Shown here one piece after another: positions 27,085-36,012 of a DNA stretch of 64,000 nt. Each line of letters opens with the position of its first letter. Within the stretch, counting starts at the first letter, position 1. The notes under the pieces are model-generated. The model searched no databases and had not been told where the DNA came from. It was given only the letters and a program-made list of their open reading frames with translations. The DNA comes from Pseudarthrobacter sp. BIM B-2242 (GTDB taxonomy: Bacteria; Actinomycetota; Actinomycetes; Actinomycetales; Micrococcaceae), in contig NZ_CP061721.1 in NCBI RefSeq assembly GCF_014764445.1, positions 2,542,001 through 2,606,000 of the forward strand, read 5' to 3'. Made by a program: the position numbers and the translations under genes.

Positions 27085-27597
27085 TCAAGCGCTGCGCAAT
27101 GCCCTGTCACTCATGGAGCGGGATCCCCGTCCAACGGCCAGGGTGCCGGACTGCACAATTTCGCGGATGCCGAAGGGCTCAAGCACTGACAGCAGTGCGG
27201 TGAGCTTTTCGGGGTGGCCTGTTGCTTCAATGACCACGGAGTCTGTGGAGACGTCAACCACTGAAGCACGGAACAGGTCTGCAGCCTGGGTCACCTGCAG
27301 ACGAGTTGCGGCATCCGCACGTACCTTGACCAGGATGTGGTCTCGCTGTACGGAAGATTCGGAGGTGAGCTCAACAATCTTGATCACGTTGACCAGTTTA
27401 TTGAGCTGCTTGGTGACCTGTTCAATCAGGTCACCATCGGCGTCGACGACGACGGTCATCCGGGACATGCCCGGAACTTCCGTCGGGCCGACGGCCAGGG
27501 AGTTGATGTTGAAGGCGCGGCGGGCGAAAAGGCTCGCGACGCGCGTCAGGACACCGGGCTTGTCTTCAACCAGAACAGACAGTGTGTGGCGGGTCAT
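27085..27597 (-). CDS. ilvN: Acetolactate synthase small (regulatory) subunit
   Basis: The small subunit stimulates IlvB and gives valine feedback. ATG 27597 gives 170 residues; the N-terminal ACT domain begins HTLSVLVEDKPGVLTRVASL and a second ACT-like domain follows. The GAGGAGG ribosome site lies inside the end of ilvB and the stop and start are only two bases apart, so translation is coupled. Length and context match IlvN/IlvH of other actinobacteria. Confidence 0.97.
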   Translation of the reverse strand: MTRHTLSVLVEDKPGVLTRVASLFARRAFNINSLAVGPTEVPGMSRMTVVVDADGDLIEQVTKQLNKLVNVIKIVELTSESSVQRDHILVKVRADAATRLQVTQAADLFRASVVDVSTDSVVIEATGHPEKLTALLSVLEPFGIREIVQSGTLAVGRGSRSMSDRALRSA

Positions 27598-27599
27598 GC

Positions 27600-29507
27600 T
27601 CAGTCCTCCTCTTCCCATTCCGGGGTCATGTTGCGGGCAACCTGGATCTGGTCGTTGCTCACGCCGGCGGGCACCATCGGCCACACCATGGAGTCGGGGC
27701 TCACCACAAAATCGATGACCACGGGACGGTCGTTGATCTCGAGGGCCTTCTGGATGGTCGCATCGATGTCTTCGTCCCGCTCACAGCGGAACGAAGCGCA
27801 GCCGTAAGCCTCCCCCAGCTTGACGAAGTCCGGGATACGGACCGTTTCGTGGCCGGTGTTGAGGTCCGTGTTGGAGTAGCGGCCCTCATAGAAGAGGGTC
27901 TGCCACTGGCGGACCATGCCCAGCGAGGAGTTGTTGATGACGGCAACCTTGATGGGGATCTTGTTGATGGCACAGGTGGCCAGCTCCTGGTTGGTCATCT
28001 GGAAGCAGCCATCGCCGTCGATCGCCCAGACCACCCGGTCCGGCTCCCCCACCTTGGCACCCATTGCAGCCGGCACGGCGTAGCCCATGGTGCCGGCACC
28101 GCCCGAGTTCAGCCAGGCATGCGGACGCTCGTACTTAATGAACTGCGCGGCCCACATCTGGTGCTGGCCTACGCCGGCAACATAGATGCCTTCGGGGCCG
28201 GTCAGCGCGCCGATCCGTTCGATGACACGCTGCGGGGCGGTGAGCCCGTCGTCCGGTTCGGTCCAGCCCAGAGGATAGGTTTCCTTGAGGTTGTTCAGGA
28301 AAGCCCACCACGTGGTGAGGTCCGGGGTGCCGGACGCGTCGAACTGTGACCGGACGGCCTCGGTGAGCTCGGGGATGATTTCCTTGACCGAACCCACGAT
28401 GGGCACATCGGCGGTGCGGTTCTTGGAAATCTCCGCAGGATCGATGTCGGCATGGATGACCTTGGCGTTCGGGGCAAAGGTCTTCAGCACGCCGGTCACA
28501 CGGTCGTCGAAGCGCGCTCCTAGGGTGATCAGGAGGTCGGACTGCTGCAGGGCGGTCACGGCCGAAACCGTACCGTGCATGCCCGGCATGCCCACGTGCT
28601 GCGGATGCGAGTCCGGGAACACGCCGCGCGCCATGAGGGTGGTGACCACCGGGGCTCCGGTCAGCTCCGCCAGTTCGCGGAGTTCAGCCGCGGCGTGGGC
28701 TTTCACCACACCGCCGCCCACATAGAGGACAGGCTTGCTGGCGGCGGCAATCAGCTTGGCCGCCTCGCGGACCTGCTTGTTGTGCCCCCGGGTCACCGGA
28801 CGGTAGCCGGGGAGGTCGATTTTCGGCGGCCAGGAGAACGTCATCTGGCCCTGCTGGGCATCTTTCGCCACGTCCACCAGCACCGGACCGGGACGGCCGG
28901 TCGAGGCCAGGTGGAAGGCCTCGGCCATCACGTGCGGGATGTCGTTGGGGTTCGTCACCAGGAACGAGTGTTTGGTGATTGGCATGGTGATGCCAACAAT
29001 GTCGGCTTCCTGGAACGCGTCGGTGCCGATCACACCGCTGGATACCTGGCCGGTGATGGCCACCAGCGGCACGGAGTCCATGTGGGCGTCCATGATGGCG
29101 GTAACGAGGTTGGTGGCACCAGGACCCGAGGTGGCGATGCAGACGCCCACCCGGCCCGTAACCATGGCATAGCCTTGCGCGGCGTGGCCGGCTCCCTGTT
29201 CGTGACGGACCAGGACGTGATTCATCCTGGAGGCCATCAAGGGGTCATAGGTAGGCAGGATCGCGCCACCAGGCAAACCAAATATATCGTCCACGCCGAG
29301 TTCTTCGAGCGAGCGGACAATAGCTTCTGAGCCGGTCATCACCGTTGGGGGTACAACGGTGTTCGGCCCAAGGACAGGAGAGACAGCGGCAAGATCAGTG
29401 ACGACGGCGGCGTGGTCTGCCGTTCGATCGGCACGTTCCGGAGCCTTGGGGGCTCCAGCGGACTTAGTAGCCATCAGCGAGGGGCTGATCGGCGATCCTT
29501 TGCTCAT
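27600..29507 (-). CDS. ilvB: Acetolactate synthase large (catalytic) subunit
   Basis: IlvB condenses two pyruvates (or pyruvate and 2-ketobutyrate) with thiamine diphosphate, the first common step of valine/isoleucine synthesis. The 635-residue product has the catalytic glutamate in [15 protein letters not shown], a FAD-binding middle domain and the ThDP motif [20 protein letters not shown] with GDG and a downstream NN. The first roughly 55 residues are a low-complexity extension. It heads the ilvB-ilvN-ilvC operon behind a leader peptide and attenuator-type terminator at 29556-29675. Confidence 0.97.
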   Translation of the reverse strand: MSKGSPISPSLMATKSAGAPKAPERADRTADHAAVVTDLAAVSPVLGPNTVVPPTVMTGSEAIVRSLEELGVDDIFGLPGGAILPTYDPLMASRMNHVLVRHEQGAGHAAQGYAMVTGRVGVCIATSGPGATNLVTAIMDAHMDSVPLVAITGQVSSGVIGTDAFQEADIVGITMPITKHSFLVTNPNDIPHVMAEAFHLASTGRPGPVLVDVAKDAQQGQMTFSWPPKIDLPGYRPVTRGHNKQVREAAKLIAAASKPVLYVGGGVVKAHAAAELRELAELTGAPVVTTLMARGVFPDSHPQHVGMPGMHGTVSAVTALQQSDLLITLGARFDDRVTGVLKTFAPNAKVIHADIDPAEISKNRTADVPIVGSVKEIIPELTEAVRSQFDASGTPDLTTWWAFLNNLKETYPLGWTEPDDGLTAPQRVIERIGALTGPEGIYVAGVGQHQMWAAQFIKYERPHAWLNSGGAGTMGYAVPAAMGAKVGEPDRVVWAIDGDGCFQMTNQELATCAINKIPIKVAVINNSSLGMVRQWQTLFYEGRYSNTDLNTGHETVRIPDFVKLGEAYGCASFRCERDEDIDATIQKALEINDRPVVIDFVVSPDSMVWPMVPAGVSNDQIQVARNMTPEWEEED

Positions 29508-29555
29508 CGGACTCTTCCTTGTGGATCACTTGTGTTTCTTGGAACTGCGGGGAAT

Positions 29556-29594
29556 AAAAAAACCCCTCAGCCTTGGCGGCTCTTCGAGGGGTTT
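29556..29594 (-). terminator. Attenuator terminator in the ilvB leader
   Basis: On the minus strand AAACCCCTC (29594-29586) pairs perfectly with GAGGGGTTT (29568-29560) and is followed by a run of T. An inner AGCC/GGCT stem fills the loop. It lies between the valine-rich leader peptide and the ilvB start, the layout of translation-coupled attenuation. Confidence 0.88.
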
Positions 29595-29618
29595 GCGCGT
29601 GACAGTTCGTTGCCGGGG

Positions 29619-29675
29619 CTAGTGTGCCACGCGCTTGGTAAGGACGACGACGGTGCCGACGGTAACGAAAGTCAT
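29619..29675 (-). CDS. ilvB operon leader peptide (attenuation)
   Basis: This 18-codon frame reads MTFVTVGTVVVLTKRVAH and has six valines, one leucine and four threonines, including a VVV run. It ends 25 bases before the attenuator stem. Ribosome stalling at Val/Leu codons when the charged tRNAs are scarce would change leader folding and let RNA polymerase enter ilvBNC. The ATG is six bases after a -10-like AAAACT with TTGACA 17 bases before it, so the mRNA probably starts at or next to the ATG and is leaderless. Too short to be judged by homology; the call rests on composition and position. Confidence 0.85.
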   Translation of the reverse strand: MTFVTVGTVVVLTKRVAH

Positions 29676-29687
29676 GCGTTCAGTTTT

Positions 29688-29752
29688 CCCTCTGGTGTGA
29701 CGGGTGTCAACGAGACGACACCCGATCTCACCATGTGGACTGCATAGTCCAC
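29688..29752 (-). promoter_or_regulatory. Promoter and palindromes upstream of the ilvB leader
   Basis: TTGACA (minus strand, 29710-29705) and AAAACT (29687-29682) with 17 bases between form the likely promoter. A 7-base inverted repeat GGGTGTC/GACACCC (29702-29708, 29717-29723) spans the -35 box and another, GTGGACT/AGTCCAC (29735-29741, 29746-29752), lies 25 bases upstream of it. The second is placed where an activator could bind; no regulator can be assigned. Confidence 0.55.
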
Positions 29753-29821
29753 TGATTGATCCCATCAGGGAAGGGATCAAGCTCCCTCAGCCACCCACCA
29801 AAGCCGGGAACGGCTTAATAA

Positions 29822-29888
29822 GGGTGATGCCGAGGGCCCCTTGCATGGGGCGCTCAGCGCTCCATGCAAGGGGCCCTCGGCATCACCC
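29822..29888. terminator. 27-bp perfect palindrome overlapping the ilvD stop codon
   Basis: Arms 29822-29848 and 29862-29888 are perfect 27-base inverted repeats (begin GGGTGATGCCGAGGGCCCC), and the 13-base loop can add four more pairs. The right arm contains the TGA stop and the last glycine codon of ilvD. It can act as the ilvD terminator, although no T-run follows directly (TTATTAAG). Confidence 0.7.
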
Positions 29889-31604
29889 GCAGTAGGCGCC
29901 GGTGGAGGCGCTGTGCACGAGCTTGGCGTACTTGGCGAGCACGCCCTTGGTGTATCGGGCCGGGAGCGGCTCCCAGCCGACCTTGCGGGCTTCGAGTTCG
30001 GCGTCGTCCACCAGGAGATCGAAGCTGCGGGCCGCGATGTCCACACGGATCCGGTCGCCGTCCTGGACAAAGGCGATGGGGCCGCCGTCGACAGCTTCGG
30101 GGGCGACGTGGCCGATGCACAGCCCGGTGGTGCCGCCGGAAAAGCGGCCGTCAGTGAGCAGCAGGACGTCCTTGCCCAGCCCGGCACCCTTGATGGCTCC
30201 GGTGATGGCGAGCATCTCGCGCATGCCCGGGCCGCCCTTGGGGCCTTCGTAGCGGATCACCACGACGTCACCGGCGTGGATTTTGCCGTTGTCCAACGCT
30301 TCCAGTGCGCCCTGCTCGCGCTCGAATACCCGGGCGGTCCCTTCAAAGACGTCGGCGTCGAAGCCTGCGCTCTTGACCACGGCGCCTTCGGGGGCCATCG
30401 AACCGTGCAGGATGGTGATGCCGCCGGTCTTGTGGATCGGGTTGTCCAGGGCGCGCAGGATCTTGCCGTCCAAATCCGGCGGGTTGATCGCTGCAAGGTT
30501 TTCAGCGACGGTCTTGCCGGTGACGGTGAGGCAGTCCCCGTGCAGCAGGCCGGCGTCGAGCAGTGCGCGCATGATGACCGGCACGCCGCCGATCTTGTCG
30601 ACGTCAGTCATCACGTAGCGGCCGAACGGCTTCAGGTCGCCCAGGTGCGGGATCTTGTCGCCGATGCGGTTGAAGTCTTCGAGGCTCAGTTCGACCTCGG
30701 CTTCGCGGGCGATGGCCAGCAGGTGCAGGACCGCGTTGGTGGAACCACCGAAGGCCATGGTCACGGCGATGGCGTTCTCGAAGGCCTTCTTGGTCATGAT
30801 GTCGCGGGCTGTGATGCCCAGTCGGAGCAGGTTGACTACCGCTTCGCCGGACTTGCGGGCGAATTCGTCACGACGGCGGTCTGCCGAGGGCGGAGCGGCG
30901 GAACCCGGCAGTGACATGCCCAGCGCTTCGCCGATGCAGGCCATGGTGTTGGCGGTGTACATGCCGCCGCAGGCGCCTTCGCCCGGGCAGATGGCCTTTT
31001 CGATGCGGGTCAGGTCCTCCATGCTCATCTTGCCTGCGGCGCAGGCGCCCACAGCCTCGAAGGCGTCAATGAGGGTGACTTCCTTTTCGGAACCGTCCTC
31101 CAGCTTGACCCAGCCCGGCATGATGGAACCGGCGTAGAGGAAAACGCTGGCCAGGTCCAGGCGGGCCGCGGCCATCAGCATGCCGGGCAGGGACTTATCG
31201 CAGCCGGCCAGCAGTACCGAGCCGTCGATGCGCTCTGCCTGCATCACGGTTTCCACGGAGTCGGCAATGACTTCGCGGGAGACCAGGGAGAAGTGCATGC
31301 CCTCGTGGCCCATCGAAATGCCGTCTGAAACGGAGATGGTGCCGAACTGCATGGGGAACCCCCCACCCGCGTGGACGCCTTCCTTGGCGCCCTGGGCAAG
31401 CCGGTTCAGGGACAGGTTGCAGGGAGTGATTTCGTTCCACGAACTTGCGACGCCGATCTGCGGCTTCGCGAAGTCGTCGTCGCCCATACCGACGGCCCGG
31501 AACATGCCACGCGCGGGGGCGGCGTGAATCCCGTCGGTGACAACCCGGCTGCGGGGCTTGATGTCAGGCTTGTTCTCAGTTGTTGTTTGGCTGTCGGCAC
31601 TCAT
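29883..31604 (-). CDS. ilvD: Dihydroxy-acid dehydratase
   Basis: IlvD dehydrates the dihydroxy acids to the keto acids of valine and isoleucine. The 573-residue product has the three cluster-ligand cysteines at Cys62 (TPCN), Cys135 (AGCDKS) and Cys212 ([12 protein letters not shown]), the [2Fe-2S] subtype layout of actinobacteria and plants. A TCTCA-N5-TGAGA palindrome with 8-base arms lies 94 bases upstream of the ATG. It is transcribed separately from ilvBNC, which lies downstream on the same strand; a long palindrome covers its stop codon. Confidence 0.97.
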   Translation of the reverse strand: MSADSQTTTENKPDIKPRSRVVTDGIHAAPARGMFRAVGMGDDDFAKPQIGVASSWNEITPCNLSLNRLAQGAKEGVHAGGGFPMQFGTISVSDGISMGHEGMHFSLVSREVIADSVETVMQAERIDGSVLLAGCDKSLPGMLMAAARLDLASVFLYAGSIMPGWVKLEDGSEKEVTLIDAFEAVGACAAGKMSMEDLTRIEKAICPGEGACGGMYTANTMACIGEALGMSLPGSAAPPSADRRRDEFARKSGEAVVNLLRLGITARDIMTKKAFENAIAVTMAFGGSTNAVLHLLAIAREAEVELSLEDFNRIGDKIPHLGDLKPFGRYVMTDVDKIGGVPVIMRALLDAGLLHGDCLTVTGKTVAENLAAINPPDLDGKILRALDNPIHKTGGITILHGSMAPEGAVVKSAGFDADVFEGTARVFEREQGALEALDNGKIHAGDVVVIRYEGPKGGPGMREMLAITGAIKGAGLGKDVLLLTDGRFSGGTTGLCIGHVAPEAVDGGPIAFVQDGDRIRVDIAARSFDLLVDDAELEARKVGWEPLPARYTKGVLAKYAKLVHSASTGAYCG

Positions 31605-31955
31605 GGCTCAAAGTCTATGACTCCGAGCGGGAGCGAACGAACCGGAAACCGCCGCACAAGCCATTTTCGGCATTATTTTCGTTCAAATAGTGGACGGGTG
31701 TCTCATATATTGAGACACACGGTCTTGCGGCTCCCGGGAATCGGCTTGGTCAGGCACTCCCGGACTGCTTACGCTGCCCCATACACCCGGCCTGTCCGGT
31801 AAGAATGGCACCTTTCGAGGGGTCCCGCCGCTGGTAGCCATGGCTTTGACCTGCTTCGATCCCCGCCCCGGACCTCCGGGAGCCTAGACAGCCACATTGG
31901 CCCCGACGTACCGTCAGGGAACAGTAACCATGCCATCCGGACTGAAGGGCCTGTT
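31605..31955. other. 351-base intergenic region between divergent ilvD and sunset-domain genes
   Basis: This is the only gap above 300 bases. It holds the ilvD operator candidate at 31698-31718, an A/T-rich patch at about 31665-31692 that may contain the ilvD -10 box, and on the other side the promoter region of the plus-strand gene at 31956. I see no credible open frame, tRNA or long hairpin in it. Confidence 0.6.
31698..31718. promoter_or_regulatory. Operator candidate with 8-base arms upstream of ilvD
   Basis: GTGTCTCA-TATAT-TGAGACAC is a perfect 8-5-8 palindrome containing the TCTCA-N5-TGAGA core seen before leuC/IclR and leuB. It is the best of the three copies and lies 94 bases upstream of the ilvD start. 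Confidence 0.8.
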
Positions 31956-33152
31956 ATGGATTTTATCTTCTGGATCATTGCAATTGTGCTGATTGTGGGG
32001 GTTGTGTGGTGGCTCCTGAACCGCAACAGCGCCGGCAATACCCGCGGCTCAGACACAGTCCGGCACGACGGCGGCCTGTCGGGTGGGAGCGCGGCAGCCT
32101 CTGCGGAGGCCGCCGGTACGGCGGGCCTCCCGGGTGCAGCCGGTTTCGGCGGTGCGGCGGAACCCGCGCCCCCAACAACTGCGGACGAAACACCCGCGCG
32201 GACTGGAACAGCGGCTGGTCAGCAGGACTTTGTGGCAAGCCCGGAAACCCGCACCCCCGTGGAGGCTGCCGGCGAGCCGGCCGCCGCGCGGAGAATGGAC
32301 GCAGCTCCGGAGACCGGCACCGGAACGGATGCCGTGTCCGGACAGGAGACCCTGCCTTCGCCTGGGATGCCGGCGACACGGGAACCCGAAGAAGCCGGGG
32401 AGCCGCTGGCCGCCGGGCGGTCCGCTGCAGGGCCCGCTGCCGCTGCAGGACCCACATCACCCCGAGAGACCACGGCGCCCGACGCGGATGCTGCCGGTAC
32501 GCAGGCTGGCGGCAGCCGGACTGATTCGGCGCGGCAAGCGGAAGACGAGTGGGAAACGCAGTGGTCTGAAGCCGGCGGGGCAACTCCGGCGGCCAGCCAC
32601 AGGGCTGGCTCCGATGCACACACAGGCGCAGCCACCGGAGCGGCAAGTACTGGAGCCGCCGCCCTACCGGGTGCGGATGCGCAGGAAGTCAACGAGACCG
32701 GCCGCCAGGCTGGCCAGGACACTGGCTACGTTCATCACGCGGAGTACACAGACCCGCACGCCCCGACGCTTCCTGGCGCAGAAACAGCAGCTGCTGATGC
32801 CCTGACAGCGGACGACGCAGCGGTATATCCCGGGGGAAATGCCCGCGAAACGCCTCCCGCCAGGCACGAGCAGGGGGCCGAACCGGCAGCGGCTGCCGGC
32901 GGCCGCTCCGAGCAAGGGGCCGAACCGATGGGCCATCTTGCCGCTGACCAGCCCTACGGCGCCGGCTCCGCGTCCCCCGGACCGGATGGCAGTGGCCCGG
33001 CCGATTTCGATGTCAAGGGTGACGCCAGCGCAATGGTCTACTACGAGGAGGGGCACCCGGACTATGAGCAGACCACGGCCGATGTCTGGTTCGAGTCGGC
33101 GGCCCACGCCGAGGCCGCCGGGTTCCGCGCTCCCCGCCGGACCCGCCGCTGA
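31956..33152 (+). CDS. Membrane-anchored sunset-domain protein with long Ala/Gly/Pro linker
   Basis: The 398-residue protein begins with a membrane segment (MDFIFWIIAIVLIVGVVWWL) with no cleavage site. A disordered Ala/Gly/Pro/Glu-rich linker of about 320 residues follows. The last 45 residues (VKGDASAMVYY, then ADVWFESAAHAEAAGF) match the short sunset domain, also found at the ends of actinobacterial membrane and ribosome-associated proteins; its function is unknown. The linker composition is typical of fast-evolving low-complexity sequence. The domain is expected to be cytoplasmic or extracellular depending on orientation, which cannot be settled here. Its end overlaps the next gene. Confidence 0.8.
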   Translation: MDFIFWIIAIVLIVGVVWWLLNRNSAGNTRGSDTVRHDGGLSGGSAAASAEAAGTAGLPGAAGFGGAAEPAPPTTADETPARTGTAAGQQDFVASPETRTPVEAAGEPAAARRMDAAPETGTGTDAVSGQETLPSPGMPATREPEEAGEPLAAGRSAAGPAAAAGPTSPRETTAPDADAAGTQAGGSRTDSARQAEDEWETQWSEAGGATPAASHRAGSDAHTGAATGAASTGAAALPGADAQEVNETGRQAGQDTGYVHHAEYTDPHAPTLPGAETAAADALTADDAAVYPGGNARETPPARHEQGAEPAAAAGGRSEQGAEPMGHLAADQPYGAGSASPGPDGSGPADFDVKGDASAMVYYEEGHPDYEQTTADVWFESAAHAEAAGFRAPRRTRR

Positions 33153-34320
33153 CGGCACCGGCTTAGCGAGCCGGTCCCTGGCGGCCGCTGCACCCCGTGC
33201 CGGCGCCCTGGCTCTCTGCGTGGCCTTGGTATTGTCCGGCTGCACAGGGGGCGGAAACGACGCGCCAACCGGCAGCGTGGCGGGTACAGGACCCGGCCCG
33301 GCACGTCCCGCACCCGGGACAGCGGGGACCGGGACAGCGGGGCCCGGGCCAGGCACCGCTGTCGCTCCGGCGGTTCAGACCCGGCTTGATCTCCAGCTCG
33401 ATATTCCATGGGCCGCCGTGTTCCTGCCGAACGGCACGGCCATCATTTCCGAGCGTGATTCTGCGCTTCTCAAGGCAGTCAAGGACGGCCGGGCCACCAC
33501 TATCGGCCAGGTCCCCGGTGTGACCCCGGGCGGCGAAGGGGGCCTGCTAGGGCTGGCGCTCTCGCCACAATTTCCCGCCGACAGCTACCTCTACATGTAC
33601 TTCACGTCCGCCGAGGACAACCGCATTGCCCGTGTCACGGTGACCGAAGGACCTGACGGGTCACTGACGCTTGGCGATCCGGACGTTATTTTCACTGGCA
33701 TCCCAAAGGCAGGAACCCACAACGGCGGCCGGATCCGGTTTGGCCCGGACGGCTTCCTCTATGTGGGCACGGGTGATTCCCAGCGCAGGGACCAGCCGCA
33801 GAATCCGGATGCGCTGGGCGGGAAGATCCTGAGGCTGACTGCGGACGGCGGCCCCGCACCCGGCAACCCCTTCGGCAACGCGGTGTACAGCCTCGGCCAC
33901 AGGAACGTTCAGGGCCTGGCCTGGGACAGCGAAGGCAGGCTGTGGGCCAGCGAATTCGGCCCGGATGTCAATGATGAGCTCAACCTGATCGTGCCGGGCG
34001 GCAATTATGGCTGGCCCGCAGTGACCGGCGCACCGCACCGCGGGGAGTTCCTCGATGCGAAAGTCGTGTGGCCGTCGACGGCAGAATCCTCCCCCAGCGG
34101 TTTGGAGATCGTGGGATCCACGGCCTTCCTCGGGGCGCTTCGCGGCCAACGCCTCTGGACTGTCGCCCTCAGCGGCGAAGAAGCCCACGCGCCTGTGGCC
34201 CATTTCACACGGGAGTATGGCAGGATCCGGGACGTCATCCGCACCCCGGAGGGCGGATTCTGGCTTCTCAGCAACAACCAAAACCCTGATTTTGTGCTGG
34301 TTTTGGCCCCTCCGGCCTGA
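33064..34320 (+). CDS. PQQ-type aldose sugar dehydrogenase lipoprotein
   Basis: The mature part is a six-bladed beta-propeller of the soluble glucose/aldose sugar dehydrogenase family (YliI/Asd type): THNGGRIRFGPDGFLYVGTG, LGHRNVQGLAWD, EFGPDVNDELN and GGNYGWPA are conserved. A lipobox LVLSGC makes it a cell-surface lipoprotein. The start is uncertain. ATG 33064 has GAGGAGGGG ten bases upstream and gives 418 residues with a 43-residue basic leader before the hydrophobic core; ATG 33082 is the alternative. Either start overlaps the preceding gene by 70-90 bases in another frame. Whether PQQ is really the cofactor is not known. Confidence 0.78.
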   Translation: MSRPRPMSGSSRRPTPRPPGSALPAGPAADGTGLASRSLAAAAPRAGALALCVALVLSGCTGGGNDAPTGSVAGTGPGPARPAPGTAGTGTAGPGPGTAVAPAVQTRLDLQLDIPWAAVFLPNGTAIISERDSALLKAVKDGRATTIGQVPGVTPGGEGGLLGLALSPQFPADSYLYMYFTSAEDNRIARVTVTEGPDGSLTLGDPDVIFTGIPKAGTHNGGRIRFGPDGFLYVGTGDSQRRDQPQNPDALGGKILRLTADGGPAPGNPFGNAVYSLGHRNVQGLAWDSEGRLWASEFGPDVNDELNLIVPGGNYGWPAVTGAPHRGEFLDAKVVWPSTAESSPSGLEIVGSTAFLGALRGQRLWTVALSGEEAHAPVAHFTREYGRIRDVIRTPEGGFWLLSNNQNPDFVLVLAPPA

Positions 34321-34435
34321 CCGAAGGAACGCCGACGGCGTCGATTTCACACGGGCATAAAGTTCGTGTAGAGTTTCATGTCGTTGCGGAGATCAACGGG
34401 GAAAGAAAAAGCCACGAAGATCACCGCGAAGAGAT

Positions 34436-34511
34436 GCACCTCTAGCTCAATTGGCAGAGCAATTGACTCTTAATCAATGGGTTCCGGGTTCAAGTCCCGG
34501 GGGGTGCACCA
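34436..34511 (+). tRNA. tRNA-Lys (CTT anticodon) with encoded CCA
   Basis: A cloverleaf starts GCACCTC, has anticodon loop GACTCTTAATC (CTT) and T-arm CGGGTTCAAGTCCCG. The mature 73-base body ends at 34508 and the CCA is encoded at 34509-34511, unlike the other three tRNA genes in the window. Confidence 0.96.
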
Positions 34512-34513
34512 CG

Positions 34514-34556
34514 GAAACCCCGTCTTCATAGGCCGCAAGCCTGAAGGCGGGGTTTC
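34514..34556 (+). terminator. Terminator after tRNA-Lys
   Basis: GAAACCCCGTCTTCA at 34514-34528 pairs with 34542-34556 (one G-U pair) around a 13-base loop that can fold further, followed by GCTTTCCCC. Close spacing to the tRNA supports a terminator function. Confidence 0.75.
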
Positions 34557-34653
34557 GCTTTCCCCTGAAATTCAGGACCGGACTATTTCCGGGCCATTTA
34601 GTTTCTTCCGGCAGGCGCCTGACGTTCGGCCAGGCCACCGCTGAAGGAACCGT

Positions 34654-35271
34654 TCAGCTCCCAGCCGGCACCGGATCGACGTGCACGATGATGACCTGAA
34701 CATCTTTCGAACCGTCATAGCGGAGATCGTACGTGACCTGAAGTCCTGTTGACGTGCCCGGGGTCAGGGCGAAGTCGCTTTCTTTCCCGGGCCGGCTGGA
34801 GATTGACTCAATCCAGCCCTCGGCTGATCCGCTGTCGATGCCATAGCGGTCGACGCCCTCGCGAATCAGGGCCTTGTAGTCCTCCAGGGTCCGGGCTGTG
34901 AGGAAGTACGTGACCTCAGTGAAATCGGATCGGGTGTTCAGGCCGTTGAGCCGGAGCCGGTCCGTCCGGGCGCTGACGGTACCGGCGGGCCCCTGGATAT
35001 CGAGTGTCATCTCTCCGTCGCGTGTCTGGACGTCCGGCGCCTGGCTGCTGCCGTCTTCCAGGCCGACACTCTCTTTGGTGAGCCGGCCCGAGGACATATT
35101 CAACCGCACTGCCTTCGAAGCCTTGATCTGTTCAATGCCGGCCTTATCCAGGCGCGCATAGCCGTCAGCTGCGGCGGTCGGAGTGGTGACGGAGTCATCG
35201 CCGCCATAGGGCACAACACAGCCGGTCAGGAAGAGCGGTACAGCCAGGACCACGAGGGCCAGTCGCTTCAT
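34654..35271 (-). CDS. Putative lipoprotein of unknown function
   Basis: ATG 35271 gives 205 residues beginning MKRLALVVLAVPLFLTGC, a clear lipoprotein signal with Cys18 as the lipid site. A short Thr/Ala linker is followed by a mixed alpha/beta domain without family motifs I recognise. The longer open frame upstream lacks any signal sequence and is not used. It stands alone between tRNA-Lys and a MarR gene, with 189 bases before the latter. It may sense or bind something at the cell surface; no function can be given. Confidence 0.75.
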   Translation of the reverse strand: MKRLALVVLAVPLFLTGCVVPYGGDDSVTTPTAAADGYARLDKAGIEQIKASKAVRLNMSSGRLTKESVGLEDGSSQAPDVQTRDGEMTLDIQGPAGTVSARTDRLRLNGLNTRSDFTEVTYFLTARTLEDYKALIREGVDRYGIDSGSAEGWIESISSRPGKESDFALTPGTSTGLQVTYDLRYDGSKDVQVIIVHVDPVPAGS

Positions 35272-35460
35272 TGTTTTCCCCCAAGAAAAGTCTGCGGCCC
35301 GGACGGCCTGTGCCAGTTTATGCCCGGTTCCGCCCGGACCCTGGGCGACGAATGCCTGCACTGGCTCCACAGCTAAGACGGGACGGACAAAAAAGAGGCA
35401 CCACCGCTGCATTGCCTGCAGGTGTGATGCCGTGCTTGTTTTCCGAAAGCCGGGTAACTC

Positions 35461-35925
35461 TTAGCCCAGCGGTGCGCCGTCCACGAGGGCACGGGCAGCA
35501 GGCGACGCGAACTGGCTGGCCAGCTCACGAACCACTGCCTGGAGCTCCTGACGCAGGACGTCCGGATCGATGGTCGCTGCGGCCAGGACCGACCGTTCCA
35601 TTTCCACGGCTGCTACCGCTGCTTCCCGGCCGCTGTCGGTCAGGGAAACCACCTGGCTGCGGCGGTCAGAAGTGCTGCGAACGCGAACAACATGCCCGTG
35701 GGCTTCCAGCCGCGTGAGGGTCTTTCCCATCGTCTGGGCCTGGACACGGACAAACTGGGCCAGCTGGGCCTGTGTCATGGGCCCTTGGGCTGCCAGAACT
35801 TCGATGGCGATGACGCCGGCATGGGTCAGGCCGATAGCACTGAGCTTTTCGTTCCAGGAGTGTTCCACAAGGCGCGCCGCAGTCGATAGTAAGCGCCCCG
35901 TGGGCCAGCGATCCATGTCAGGCAT
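35461..35925 (-). CDS. MarR-family transcriptional regulator
   Basis: The 154-residue protein has the MarR winged helix: TQAQLAQFVRVQAQTMGKTL as recognition region and the wing VRSTSDRRSQVVSLTDSG with the DRR motif. Such regulators respond to phenols, oxidants or antibiotics. It is divergent from bcp, a peroxiredoxin, so redox control is plausible. TATACT lies seven bases before the ATG (35933-35938), which implies a leaderless mRNA. A small palindrome ATACAAGCAAGTAT at 35924-35937 overlaps both that box and the start codon and may be an autoregulatory site. Confidence 0.87.
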   Translation of the reverse strand: MPDMDRWPTGRLLSTAARLVEHSWNEKLSAIGLTHAGVIAIEVLAAQGPMTQAQLAQFVRVQAQTMGKTLTRLEAHGHVVRVRSTSDRRSQVVSLTDSGREAAVAAVEMERSVLAAATIDPDVLRQELQAVVRELASQFASPAARALVDGAPLG

Positions 35926-35980
35926 ACAAGCAAGTATAGCTAAGGCTGCTTCGCACCGGTTTCCGGATGCTTACTAGACT
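35924..35980. promoter_or_regulatory. Divergent promoters of the MarR gene and bcp
   Basis: On the minus strand TATACT (35938-35933) is seven bases before the MarR ATG. On the plus strand TAGACT (35975-35980) is a -10 box for bcp, with AAGGAG before its ATG. ATAC-N6-GTAT (35924-35937) is a candidate operator over the MarR -10 box. Confidence 0.5.
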
Positions 35981-36012
35981 GGTGTGTCACGCCTGCAACA
36001 AGGAGATAAACA

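Noticed and set aside
29735..29752. GTGGACT-N4-AGTCCAC upstream of the ilvB leader as another IclR operator
   Set aside because: Its arms differ from TCTCA-N5-TGAGA and the spacing is four, not five, so it does not belong to the same motif family.
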